Origin: Fibrobacteres bacterium CG2_30_45_31
Lineage (GTDB): Bacteria; Fibrobacterota; Fibrobacteria; Fibrobacterales; Fibrobacteraceae
Length of the DNA stretch: 35,296 nt
Assembly: GCA_001873075.1 (NCBI GenBank)
Contig: MNYL01000192.1
Span: 1-35,296 of the forward strand
Direction of reading: 5' to 3'
Program-made: the position numbers and the translations under genes
In this document: piece after piece, positions 8,770 through 16,820 of the stretch
Numbering within the stretch: position 1 is the stretch's first letter
Layout of the letters: every line of letters starts with the position of its first letter
The notes under the pieces: model-generated
The model's database searches: none
Seen by the model: the letters and a program-made list of their open reading frames with translations, nothing else
What the model was told of the DNA's origin: nothing

Positions 8770-9742
8770 AGCGAATTCTACCTCTTCGACATTGAATGAA
8801 GCCCGGCAGCGGATTTTGGATGCCGCTCTCGCTGAATTTTCCGAAAAAGGTTATGACGGTGCCCGCGTGGGTTCCATTGCCCAAAGGGCCGAGGTCAACA
8901 AGGCACTCATCTATTATTACTTCAGATCCAAGAATGAGTTGCTCCTGGAACTTCTGGAACGGTTTAGAAAGGATCGGCTTCAGGTGCGCGAAACGCTGAT
9001 GCAGGAATCGGATGAGCGGGATTTTCCGGATCGGGTGGCGCGCGCGGATGTGGATTACTTGTTTTCCAGGCGCGATGTCTTGCGCGTTGCACTTATGGAG
9101 GATTTGAAAAGTCCTGCACAGGGTGGCGCTTTTTTAGAGCATTGGGTGTCGGGACTGGAAGAGGGCCGCAAGGTTTATGAGAAGCAGGGTTATTCTTTCC
9201 GCTATACTCCGAGAGTGCTCACCGCTCTGTTTTTTTATCAGCTTCTGCCAACGGTCGCTTTTGCAACCTTGGGAGAGGCCTTTGCGAAAAAAACGGGAAT
9301 CGGGTTGGAACAGATTCGTCTGGAATTTCTGCAACTCGTGCGGGAAACGACGCAGCGGCATTATGATACGGTCTTTGCGAGTTCTCTTAAGGATGCTGCT
9401 CCCGAAGCGACATTTTTTGGTTCCAGAAAAAACAAGTCTGAACGCGATTTAAAAGCGGCTCCACTGCATTTGCAGACCAGCGCAGAAGAAAAAGCCGCTC
9501 TTATCGCAAAATATGTGGTCCATGGACGAGTCATTAAATTTCCTTTGAAAGAAAAAGCGAAAGTGGTCCTGCTGGAATATTTTTCAGAATTGTTTGATGT
9601 GCGCAAAATATATACGGAAAAGCAGGTGAACGAAATGCTTCGCGCCGTGGTTGATGATTATGCCAAAGTGCGTCGCTATCTGGTGGATTATGGTTATTTG
9701 GGGCGTCGTCCCGATGGAAGCGCTTACTGGTCGAGAGTTTAG
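8759..9742 (+). CDS. TetR-family regulator fused to a DUF2087 domain
   Basis: The 327-residue protein begins with a TetR DNA-binding domain (about residues 14-65; ILDAALAEFSEKGYDGARV then IAQRAEVNKALIYYYF) and a TetR-type helical ligand-binding part to about residue 200. A linker follows, then a second domain at about 245-327: HGRVIKFPLKEKAK, YTEKQVNEML, DDYAKVRRYLVDYGYL, YWSRV. That is the pattern of DUF2087, a small domain often found alone or with other winged-helix regulators. At 327 residues it is much longer than the usual 190-220 for TetR. The ATG lies inside a dyad. The MATE gene follows by 22 bp, so it probably controls drug or metabolite efflux. Ligand unknown. Confidence 0.88.
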   Translation: MVNKANSTSSTLNEARQRILDAALAEFSEKGYDGARVGSIAQRAEVNKALIYYYFRSKNELLLELLERFRKDRLQVRETLMQESDERDFPDRVARADVDYLFSRRDVLRVALMEDLKSPAQGGAFLEHWVSGLEEGRKVYEKQGYSFRYTPRVLTALFFYQLLPTVAFATLGEAFAKKTGIGLEQIRLEFLQLVRETTQRHYDTVFASSLKDAAPEATFFGSRKNKSERDLKAAPLHLQTSAEEKAALIAKYVVHGRVIKFPLKEKAKVVLLEYFSELFDVRKIYTEKQVNEMLRAVVDDYAKVRRYLVDYGYLGRRPDGSAYWSRV

Positions 9743-9764
9743 GGCCCCTCTAAGGAGAAAAAAT

Positions 9765-11105
9765 ATGGATTCGGTACATCATCAGGGTGTGCAACCTGTC
9801 GGACGATTGCTTTTAAAGTATTCGATTCCGGCCATTGTGGGTTTTCTAGCAAGTGCGCTTTATCAGTTTGTGGATCGTGTTCTCGTGGGGCGCGGTGTGG
9901 GAACAGAAGCCATGGCAGCAGTCACATGCGCTTATCCACTCACCATTTTAGGAATGGGCTTCGGTTTGTTGCTTGGCACAGGTACAGGAAATCAGATCTC
10001 AACATTTCTGGGTAAGAACTTGCGCGATGAGGCGGAGAATGTATTGGGGCAATCATTGCGTTTAGCGATTGTGCTGGGTGCGGGCTTTGCCTTGATCCAG
10101 ATTGTATTTGCAAGACCCCTGCTGTTTGCCTGTGGCGCAAGTGGCGCGGTTCTCGATATGGCTATCCCTTATTTGCGGATTACGGCCTTCAGTCAGATTT
10201 GTGTGATCCTCATTATTTCTATGGGAAATATTTTGCGAGTGCAGGGGCGCCCCGGACTTGGCCTCGTGTTTATGGGTTCGGGAAATATTCTAAATGCCAT
10301 TTTGGCTACTGTCGCCATTTTTGTGTTGCACTGGGGAATTGTCGGGGCCGCGCTCGCGACTTTGGTGACAACTGTTCTGAATCTGATCGTTTTGCTTTGG
10401 TTTGTACAAAGTCGCCATAGTGTATTGCATATCCACAGTCAGTATCTGGTCAAGAACTTAAAACTCGCAAAATCCATTCTCAAGTTAGGGGCTCCTGTGC
10501 TCATGATGCAGGTGCTCGGGATGGTCACATTCCTTGTGGCCAATCATGGTGCTGCTGGCCTGGATGGCGCGCGCGGTGTCGCCGCTGTAGGTGTTTTCAA
10601 TACAGTGTCGATTCTTCTGATTTATGGCCCTTTAGGCGTGGTACAGGCGATGCAGCCTTTGATTGCTTTTAATCGGGGGGCAGGGCGCATGGATCGTGTG
10701 CGCGATTTATTAAAGCGTGCGCTCATAGCAACGACCGTGATGGGAGTTGTATCCGCTCTGATTATCGCTTGTTTCCCGGAAGCGGTGGCGGGTCTTTTTA
10801 CCCGGAACGACATGAAATTGGTGGATATTGTCGCCCAAGGGCTTCCCATTTTTATGGTATCTGTGGCTCTCTTTGGGGTACAGGGCACCGCCTCTCACTA
10901 TTTTCTTGCTGTGCACCAGCCTAAAAAAGCGAGCCTGTTGCTTTTGGGGCGTCAGGTACTCGCGATTCCTTTGTTTCTGATACTGCCTAAGTTATTCGGC
11001 TTCCCGGGCCTTTATCTGGTTTCGGTGCTCTCTGATGTACCGATGGCCATACTTGCCGCCTACATGCTTCGCAAAGAATGGCGGGTGTTGAAACAAAATA
11101 ATTGA
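9765..11105 (+). CDS. MATE-family efflux transporter
   Basis: The 446-residue inner-membrane protein shows about 12 hydrophobic segments and the MATE layout: an N-terminal LLLKYSIPAIVGF, a first-half motif around FVDRVLVGRGVGTEAMAAV, and a matching second half beginning near LGAPVLMMQVLG. MATE proteins export drugs or metabolites using sodium or proton gradients. I take ATG 9765, directly after AAGGAG; a longer frame from 9651 overlaps the TetR gene and has no such site. It lies 22 bp after the TetR-DUF2087 gene, probably in one transcript, and converges with the PL1 gene with only 4 bp between. Confidence 0.9.
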   Translation: MDSVHHQGVQPVGRLLLKYSIPAIVGFLASALYQFVDRVLVGRGVGTEAMAAVTCAYPLTILGMGFGLLLGTGTGNQISTFLGKNLRDEAENVLGQSLRLAIVLGAGFALIQIVFARPLLFACGASGAVLDMAIPYLRITAFSQICVILIISMGNILRVQGRPGLGLVFMGSGNILNAILATVAIFVLHWGIVGAALATLVTTVLNLIVLLWFVQSRHSVLHIHSQYLVKNLKLAKSILKLGAPVLMMQVLGMVTFLVANHGAAGLDGARGVAAVGVFNTVSILLIYGPLGVVQAMQPLIAFNRGAGRMDRVRDLLKRALIATTVMGVVSALIIACFPEAVAGLFTRNDMKLVDIVAQGLPIFMVSVALFGVQGTASHYFLAVHQPKKASLLLLGRQVLAIPLFLILPKLFGFPGLYLVSVLSDVPMAILAAYMLRKEWRVLKQNN

Positions 11106-11109
11106 TGTT

Positions 11110-13641
11110 TTATTTCAGATGCACCATTTTTGTGGAAGCGATCACGTGTCCGTTAAAGCGGACTTGTACCCAGTAGATGCCTGAATGGAGCTGTTCCCGA
11201 CCTATAGAAAGAGAGCTTTCTCCGACGGGTACTGTTTGGGAAAACGCAGCAATACGGCGCCCCTGTAAATCGAAGACTTCGATTTCGGCGAATCCCGCAG
11301 CGGGAACGTTTAAAATTTGCTGGGCGGCATTGTAGAAAATATTCTGAGCACCCCTTCCTTGTTGCGGAAATAAGGCGGTCGTCGGCCCTGTCCATAAAGT
11401 GACCCCCGCCACATCAAATTCGAATTGATCCACGTTGGGACCCCCGTCCGCATCGGTGGACGTGAGTTGAAGCGTGTTGAGTCCTTGAACGAGATCCACG
11501 GAAAGGCTTACAGAGTCCCATGTGGTCCAGGTGGCAGTGGAGGCAAAAGGCGCTGCGCCGAGGGAGGTCCCGTTGACAATGAGATTCATGTGCCGTGCGA
11601 GAGTGCCCCCATTGGCAAAGCGAATCACCAGGGTGGCAGCCCTCGCTGCAGTCGTTGCATTCAGATTCCAAAGCGCATCACTTTCCGCGCTGTTGGTGAA
11701 ATTGTAGTAGCCGCTGTCAATCCAGCCCGTATTTTTTTCTTCGTAAACTCCCAGCCCTTGAGCGGGATATGCGGCATTCACGCTTGAAAGAATAGTGGCG
11801 GGGGTGGCAGCTTCGGCGGCCTTCGGAATAACCGTGATGGTTCCCGTAACAGAGTGGGCATCACCTTCGCCTCCGATGGTGGTAATCGTAAAGGTGTAAT
11901 TGCCTGCTCTGGACGGTGTTCCGCTCAAGGTGATGGTGCTGTCCGTGGTATTCATGGATGCGGTAACTCCAGCGGGGAGATTCGTGGCTTGGGCACTCGT
12001 GCAACTGGTGTAGGTGTAAGCGATACTCACGATGGCGCTATTGAGAAGAATTGTCTGGTGGGAGGCTCCGGGTCCCACATAGGTGAGTGCGGGCCCGCTT
12101 GCGATAGTGCTTGATTCCACGAGCATGGAAACGGTTCCCGTATATTCGGAGCCATCATTTCCTTTCACAGTAAATTGAAATGAACCTTCGCCAGTGTAAT
12201 TGGCGGTGGGCGTAAAGCGAACTGTATAACCATCGGACAAAAGCGTTACACTTCCGTTGACCGCATTGGCTACGGTATAAGCGGGCGAAACGGCCTGGAA
12301 TCCTTGAGTGAAAATTCTGAGGTCTACGCCAGTATCACTGTTTTGGAGAACGCTTGCATGGGTAGTGCCTAACCAGTTGATGTACTTCTCGATCAGGGCG
12401 TAACCATCACTTCCAAGGGTCATCGCATCATCGCTATTCAGGTTGCTCCCGGTCGCCGATTCCCAGAAATCAGGCATCCCATCGTTATCGGTATCCGTTC
12501 GCTTGGTTCCACTGTGGATGGTTCCGTAACCATTGTTGTCCAGTCCTGTTTGTGTCTGACTGGTATAAAGCGATGAAGGCCCTCCTTTCAAGGAGTTGAC
12601 CTGCGCCCAGATCAGGGAATCCATGGGGTCGTAGGGAAGCGTTCCGCTCTGCGATGTGACGAGACGAAAAGCAGTGGCAGGGCTGTATACAGGATTGCTG
12701 GCGGTGACTGTGGACCAGGGGGCAGTCAAGACAGTGCCTTCTCCCTGATACCAGTAAGGGGTGGTTGAGGTTCCGTTAAGTGTCCCCTCTTTGTCGGTGT
12801 CCACTAAGTTACCGCTGTAGTAGATGGTTTGATTCTTGTCGACTTGAAACCACGTATTTCCACCGGTCGCTGGCCCGTATATAAAATAGTTGTTGACGAT
12901 ATCGTGTTTGAAACTGGTGCTCGTGTGGGTCGTATACCCCGCTTCGTAGTTGTAAAGAATATTGTTCACAAAAACGGTGTTTGTCTTGGCGAGCGGGTTT
13001 CGATTGTGAGAATTGACAAAGGCATTGTAATACCACGACCAGTCGCTGCTCACGGATTCACAATGGGCTCCGAATTGTTGATAAATCGGGTCTGCAATGA
13101 GGCTGTACTGAATGGTGATGTTCGTAACCGGATAATTTTGCCAGTCATCGCTCACGCCACCGATATTATTCCAAGGCGCAAATTCGATGGACATGTGGTC
13201 CAGTATAATATTGTGAGCGTTGTACAAATTAATCGCCACATCTCCGGTCGATGCGGTTTCGCTCCCTGGCCGAATTCGTAAATAGCGCATGATGATATTG
13301 GACTGCTTACCGGTGGAAAGTTTTCCTGCCCGGAATCCAATCCCTTCGCCTGGGGCTGTTTGTCCCGCAATGGTGATATTGCTTGAGATAGAGACGGCTG
13401 TTTTCAGATTGATGTAACCACCCGCGTCAAACACCACGATTCGATTGGGACTACTGACGGCATCCCGGAAAGATCCTGTACCGGAATCATCCAGGTTGGT
13501 CACATGATACACCGTGCCCCCGCGCCCTCCTGTGGCCGCACTCCCAAACCCCAGCGCTTCCGGGAAGGCGAGAGGGGAGGCTGCGTTTATCACGCTTACA
13601 AAGCCGAGAACGACCAGACTACATAGAAATGGATGCATCAT
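11110..13641 (-). CDS. Secreted PL1-type pectate lyase with Ig-like, CBM35-like and sorting domains
   Basis: The 843-residue protein starts at ATGATG (13641), 4 bp after GGAGTG; the open frame continues upstream from a TTG but adds a poor 35-residue charged leader. A signal peptide (ending VINA) is followed by a PL1-type parallel beta-helix (about 25-330: GGRGGTVYHVTNLDDSG, TIAGQTAPGEGI, ILDHMSI). A calcium-loop segment DTDNDGMPDFWE lies near 385, an Ig-like domain about 527-607, a CBM35-like beta-sandwich about 617-749, and a terminal domain 767-843 (FDLQGRRI, GIYWVQVRFNG) resembling type IX secretion sorting tails. The last 300 residues are closely similar to the PL11 protein at 18569-21385. 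It probably cleaves polygalacturonate by beta-elimination. The secretion route is inferred. Confidence 0.88.
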   Translation of the reverse strand: MMHPFLCSLVVLGFVSVINAASPLAFPEALGFGSAATGGRGGTVYHVTNLDDSGTGSFRDAVSSPNRIVVFDAGGYINLKTAVSISSNITIAGQTAPGEGIGFRAGKLSTGKQSNIIMRYLRIRPGSETASTGDVAINLYNAHNIILDHMSIEFAPWNNIGGVSDDWQNYPVTNITIQYSLIADPIYQQFGAHCESVSSDWSWYYNAFVNSHNRNPLAKTNTVFVNNILYNYEAGYTTHTSTSFKHDIVNNYFIYGPATGGNTWFQVDKNQTIYYSGNLVDTDKEGTLNGTSTTPYWYQGEGTVLTAPWSTVTASNPVYSPATAFRLVTSQSGTLPYDPMDSLIWAQVNSLKGGPSSLYTSQTQTGLDNNGYGTIHSGTKRTDTDNDGMPDFWESATGSNLNSDDAMTLGSDGYALIEKYINWLGTTHASVLQNSDTGVDLRIFTQGFQAVSPAYTVANAVNGSVTLLSDGYTVRFTPTANYTGEGSFQFTVKGNDGSEYTGTVSMLVESSTIASGPALTYVGPGASHQTILLNSAIVSIAYTYTSCTSAQATNLPAGVTASMNTTDSTITLSGTPSRAGNYTFTITTIGGEGDAHSVTGTITVIPKAAEAATPATILSSVNAAYPAQGLGVYEEKNTGWIDSGYYNFTNSAESDALWNLNATTAARAATLVIRFANGGTLARHMNLIVNGTSLGAAPFASTATWTTWDSVSLSVDLVQGLNTLQLTSTDADGGPNVDQFEFDVAGVTLWTGPTTALFPQQGRGAQNIFYNAAQQILNVPAAGFAEIEVFDLQGRRIAAFSQTVPVGESSLSIGREQLHSGIYWVQVRFNGHVIASTKMVHLK

Positions 13642-14040
13642 AAAACACTCCATGAGAGCTTTTTTTACACTCTGTAATTTACTTTCTCCAGAGTCTTTTT
13701 CTTGGGGTTTCTTATTTTTACCGTTGTCTGGGGACTTCTTTTTCAATGTTCAACTCAGTTTGGGACACATTCGTTAAAATGCAGTCGGAATGATTATGTC
13801 CATGAACAAGATCCATTTCGAAAAGCCCCTTTTCTGAGTCCTCTGTGCAGCCTTTGGCCTAGATGCTAGAGCCGTACCTTACACCCAACCAATCTTAATG
13901 GTTCCATCGTGTTTAATTTAGATGGACTTACACACCTATAACACACAACTATGCTTGTTACACGGATATTACACGGAACTACTCTTCTCCCTATTCTTAG
14001 TTGGATTCAGAGGAATATTTTTTCATGGGTAAATACTCAT
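13642..14040. other. Divergent intergenic region with clustered TTACAC motifs
   Basis: This region separates the PL1 gene (minus strand) from the metallopeptidase gene (plus strand). I see no gene in it. Its right half contains TTACAC or one-mismatch forms at 13879, 13928, 13939 (TAACAC), 13958 and 13969. The MITE lies between this cluster and the plus-strand gene. Confidence 0.5.
13928..13976 (+). promoter_or_regulatory. Two pairs of TTACAC repeats at 11-bp spacing
   Basis: TTACAC at 13928 is followed 11 bp later by TAACAC (13939). After a short gap, TTACACGGATA and TTACACGGAAC follow at 13958 and 13969, again 11 bp apart, about one helical turn. Direct repeats at this spacing often bind dimeric activators. 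TTACACGG recurs at 16749, 65 bp upstream of the CotH gene. Confidence 0.4.
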
Positions 14041-14201
14041 GGTCACCTCTAAAAATTCTTTTTCTGCCAAATTGGCTGTGGCACATCGCCATAGTTCGTT
14101 GCTCAAAGTGGCGAATAACACCATTATTAGCCACTTTTCGCGCCTGCTCTGGCTCGGCCTCGCTCAATTTTGCGGTCGCAAACCAATTTTTAGAGGTGCC
14201 C
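14041..14201. mobile_element. 161-bp MITE with both terminal inverted repeats (copy B)
   Basis: The left end GGTCACCTCTAAAAATT and the right end AATTTTTAGAGGTGCCC are inverted repeats of 17 bp with one mismatch. The interior has no gene and contains nested inverted repeats, including AAAGTGGC ... GCCACTTT and TTTGCG-GT-CGCAAA next to the right end. This is the form of a non-autonomous element mobilised by an IS. The 4-bp flanks (TCAT and TAAT) match at 3 of 4 positions, so a target duplication is possible but not clear. Its right end lies 16 bp before the start codon of the next gene. Confidence 0.72.
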
Positions 14202-14217
14202 TAATAAAGGAAGTTCT

Positions 14218-16557
14218 ATGAAAATCCGAATTCTTACAAGAAGTGTTCTCATCCTACTTTTTGCCGGGGCAATGTTTGGGGCATTTGCAGCAGAAGGGGA
14301 CGCTTACACTTGGCCAACGTATTCGTCCAAGCTAAATTACAGCTTCAAAGACGCTGGGATTACTTATAGCAAGCCCACAAAGGACGTCAGCGGAACCTGT
14401 GTGAATGCAGCAAAAAGCGCAAATGGAGTTTACCATGGGAATTATTGGGCATTCTATCATGGAGCCAATAAGAATTCGCTCGTTACCGAAGCTTCGATTA
14501 CACCCATGCTTGCGCGTTTTGACAAGGATTTTTCTTATATAACCGATACTTTGGGCTGGCCACGCGATAGCCGTGTAAAGGATGGTTACTACAGCTCTAT
14601 TTATTTGTATGGTTCTGATGCCTGCACAGGCTCTAACAGCCCTTTGGATAGTGGTGGTTGGCAGTCTTCGATCGATGGTTATCCTGCTGTTGCCGCCTCT
14701 TTTTATCCTGTTTACAGCTATGATCCTAATTGCCCATACGGCGACAAGGTAAGCCAGCAAGGCGCCATGATCCACGAAGGCATCCATGCCATTCTTACCA
14801 ATCTGGGAGCCGCGCACGTGCATTGGTTCCAAGAAGGAGGCAACACCTGGCTTCAGCAAGAAATGGAAGTGCGCCGCAGTACTGCAACTCAATATTCCGG
14901 TATGGGATTCTTGAATGTGGGTAATTTGATGGCTCCGTTTGTGCCTATTGAAAGCTATTCTGGCTGGCTTTTGGACGGCTCTTTTGGCGGCCCTGGCGCA
15001 GAAGGCGTGGATGCTGGCCAAGGGATATGCAATTGGCGCAAAACTTTGGGCGGTGTGCAGTATGGCAACTTGTTCCCGACTTTCCTCGGCCTCTGGGTTG
15101 CGGAAGGTGCTGTGCCTTGGATTTGGGTGAGCATTCCCAACTATAACGGTCAATACATTCTGGAATCCATGGCTGCGGCAATTGGTGGTAGCGAAGTCCG
15201 CAGCATTATTATGGAATATCGCGCAAAACTCGCCATGCTCGACATGAAAAAATGGTCCGAAGAAATGCGCTCGCTCCTCAATCAACAGGTAGGAGGCTCT
15301 ATCGGTTGCGAATGGACTCCTTGCGCTGTCAATAATGTGGCTTCCTGGACGGTGACGCCGTACGTTGTGACAACGGAAAGCAATGGGGTTTTAACTCCTG
15401 AAGCCCGCACCACTCCAGGTTGGTCCGGAGCGAACGTAATTCCGCTGACCATTAATTCGGGAGCGACGCAAGTGAAACTTTCCCTCCAAAATGCAAGCAC
15501 AAGCATGGGGCTTCAGATTGCTTATCGTGCAACGGACGGAACTCCGATTTATAGCACGCCGATATTTGGCAATAATCAGGTGGTCCTCAATTTAAGCAAA
15601 GCTCCTCAAGGAAATGTCGTGTTTGCTATTATCACTAACACCGATTATGATTATGTAGGAGACGTTACACGCACCACACATCACTCTTATCAATTAAAAC
15701 TTGATGCCGGTATTTCTGCCAAAGCAGACCCCTATACAAAATGGTATGACAATTTCAATCTGGACTATGATTGGGATAACGCAAAAATTGTCACCTCTAC
15801 AAATTCTTCGTCTTCTGTAACTTCAAATTCTTCATCTTCCGGTACAAGCTCTTCGTCTTCTGTTGGCTCTGCAACGACAATTACGTACAACGTAAATATT
15901 CCTATTTCTAATGATTACAGCGGGACTTCTATAAATGTGGACTTTGATCCGATCGCTTCCGGGCTTGGAATTTCCGCATCAGAAATTACAGCGTCGATGA
16001 TTCAGGGTGTCAATGCAGACGGCTCCTTATCTACCGGGAATACGGCGGCTGGTGATGCGGGCCATTGGTTCGCAGCAAATGGTGATGTTGTAAGCTGGAA
16101 TGAAACGACGGCTTACATTTTTGCCGAATGGACTATTAGTTCAAAGACTGTAAAAATTGGACATTACCCAAACAAAGTCTTGGATGGTGAAACTTATGTA
16201 GTTCGCCAAGCGGTGAGTTCTGGTACAAAGCAAATGATTGTTGAATATAAAGTTTCTATCGGTACGACGACTATCGCCGAGGGTTTTACTGATTGGAGGA
16301 AGGATCTGGACATTGCTTATAAAAATGGACTCATTTTAGCGAATTACAATGTGGAAAAGGCTGGCAAGGTAAAAGTCGCTATCTACACAGGCTTCGGTGC
16401 CTTAATTCAGAATGTGGTAAACGAATATCAGCCTATCGGTACTTATTCCAAGCAAATAGACTTGAAAGCGATGGGCTTGCCAAAGGGCGTCTATCTCATC
16501 AGACTCTCTTATCCGGGGCATTCTGAAACGCGGGCGTCTATCTCTTCCTATAAATAA
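14218..16557 (+). CDS. Secreted putative zinc metallopeptidase with Ser-rich linker, DUF4859-like domain and sorting tail
   Basis: The 779-residue protein has a signal peptide (ending GAFA). Its first domain (about 30-370) contains H186-E187-G-I-H190 followed by WFQEGGNTW with E206, the layout of a gluzincin-type peptidase (HExxH plus a later Glu in a W..EG context). It may belong to the DUF6055 group, which I recall only loosely. A beta-sandwich-like part (about 375-505), a serine-rich linker (about 527-550), a DUF4859-like domain (about 555-690) and a C-terminal tail (about 705-779: NYNVEKAGKVKVAIY, GVYLIRLSYPG) follow. Zinc binding and peptidase activity are inferred from the motif; the substrate is unknown. 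GGAAG precedes the ATG. The MITE sits directly upstream and may have displaced the native promoter. Confidence 0.72.
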   Translation: MKIRILTRSVLILLFAGAMFGAFAAEGDAYTWPTYSSKLNYSFKDAGITYSKPTKDVSGTCVNAAKSANGVYHGNYWAFYHGANKNSLVTEASITPMLARFDKDFSYITDTLGWPRDSRVKDGYYSSIYLYGSDACTGSNSPLDSGGWQSSIDGYPAVAASFYPVYSYDPNCPYGDKVSQQGAMIHEGIHAILTNLGAAHVHWFQEGGNTWLQQEMEVRRSTATQYSGMGFLNVGNLMAPFVPIESYSGWLLDGSFGGPGAEGVDAGQGICNWRKTLGGVQYGNLFPTFLGLWVAEGAVPWIWVSIPNYNGQYILESMAAAIGGSEVRSIIMEYRAKLAMLDMKKWSEEMRSLLNQQVGGSIGCEWTPCAVNNVASWTVTPYVVTTESNGVLTPEARTTPGWSGANVIPLTINSGATQVKLSLQNASTSMGLQIAYRATDGTPIYSTPIFGNNQVVLNLSKAPQGNVVFAIITNTDYDYVGDVTRTTHHSYQLKLDAGISAKADPYTKWYDNFNLDYDWDNAKIVTSTNSSSSVTSNSSSSGTSSSSSVGSATTITYNVNIPISNDYSGTSINVDFDPIASGLGISASEITASMIQGVNADGSLSTGNTAAGDAGHWFAANGDVVSWNETTAYIFAEWTISSKTVKIGHYPNKVLDGETYVVRQAVSSGTKQMIVEYKVSIGTTTIAEGFTDWRKDLDIAYKNGLILANYNVEKAGKVKVAIYTGFGALIQNVVNEYQPIGTYSKQIDLKAMGLPKGVYLIRLSYPGHSETRASISSYK

Positions 16558-16587
16558 GTAGCCTGATATTTTCTTTCTTCATATTAA

Positions 16588-16611
16588 GGGCTCTCGAGAG
16601 AGACGAGAGCC
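16588..16611 (+). terminator. Hairpin after the metallopeptidase gene
   Basis: GGCTCTCG and CGAGAGCC form a perfect 8-bp stem with a 7-nt loop, 30 bp after the stop codon. A mixed TATTCT follows instead of a clean T run, so intrinsic termination is plausible but not certain. Confidence 0.5.
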
Positions 16612-16748
16612 TATTCTCGTTGATGCTATTGCCATTCCAGTGGGCTCCAACTGGCAGTAAAACTGTCAGTACGTTGCTCGAACCTCATTGCGCATTTTTC
16701 ATCATCCGAAACGGAAAAAAATCAAAAAAAACATCAATGAAACGCTAT

Positions 16749-16756
16749 TTACACGG
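16749..16756 (+). promoter_or_regulatory. TTACACGG site upstream of the CotH gene
   Basis: This 8-mer matches the two TTACACGG repeats at 13958 and 13969. It lies 65 bp before the ATG, so it could be an activator site or a -35-like element. Confidence 0.3.
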
Positions 16757-16820
16757 TTAATTTGAGATACTTGAATCTTTAAATAATGCCCAAAGTATAT
16801 TCGCAAACATTGAGGATTTT

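Noticed and set aside
9740-9756. GGGCCCCTCTAAGG after the TetR stop, similar to a left element end
   Set aside because: The similarity stops after 11-12 bases and the segment is explained by the stop codon and the MATE ribosome-binding site.
14332-15285. 317-codon open frame on the minus strand
   Set aside because: It is antisense to the metallopeptidase domain, low in recognisable motifs and without a signal or family match.
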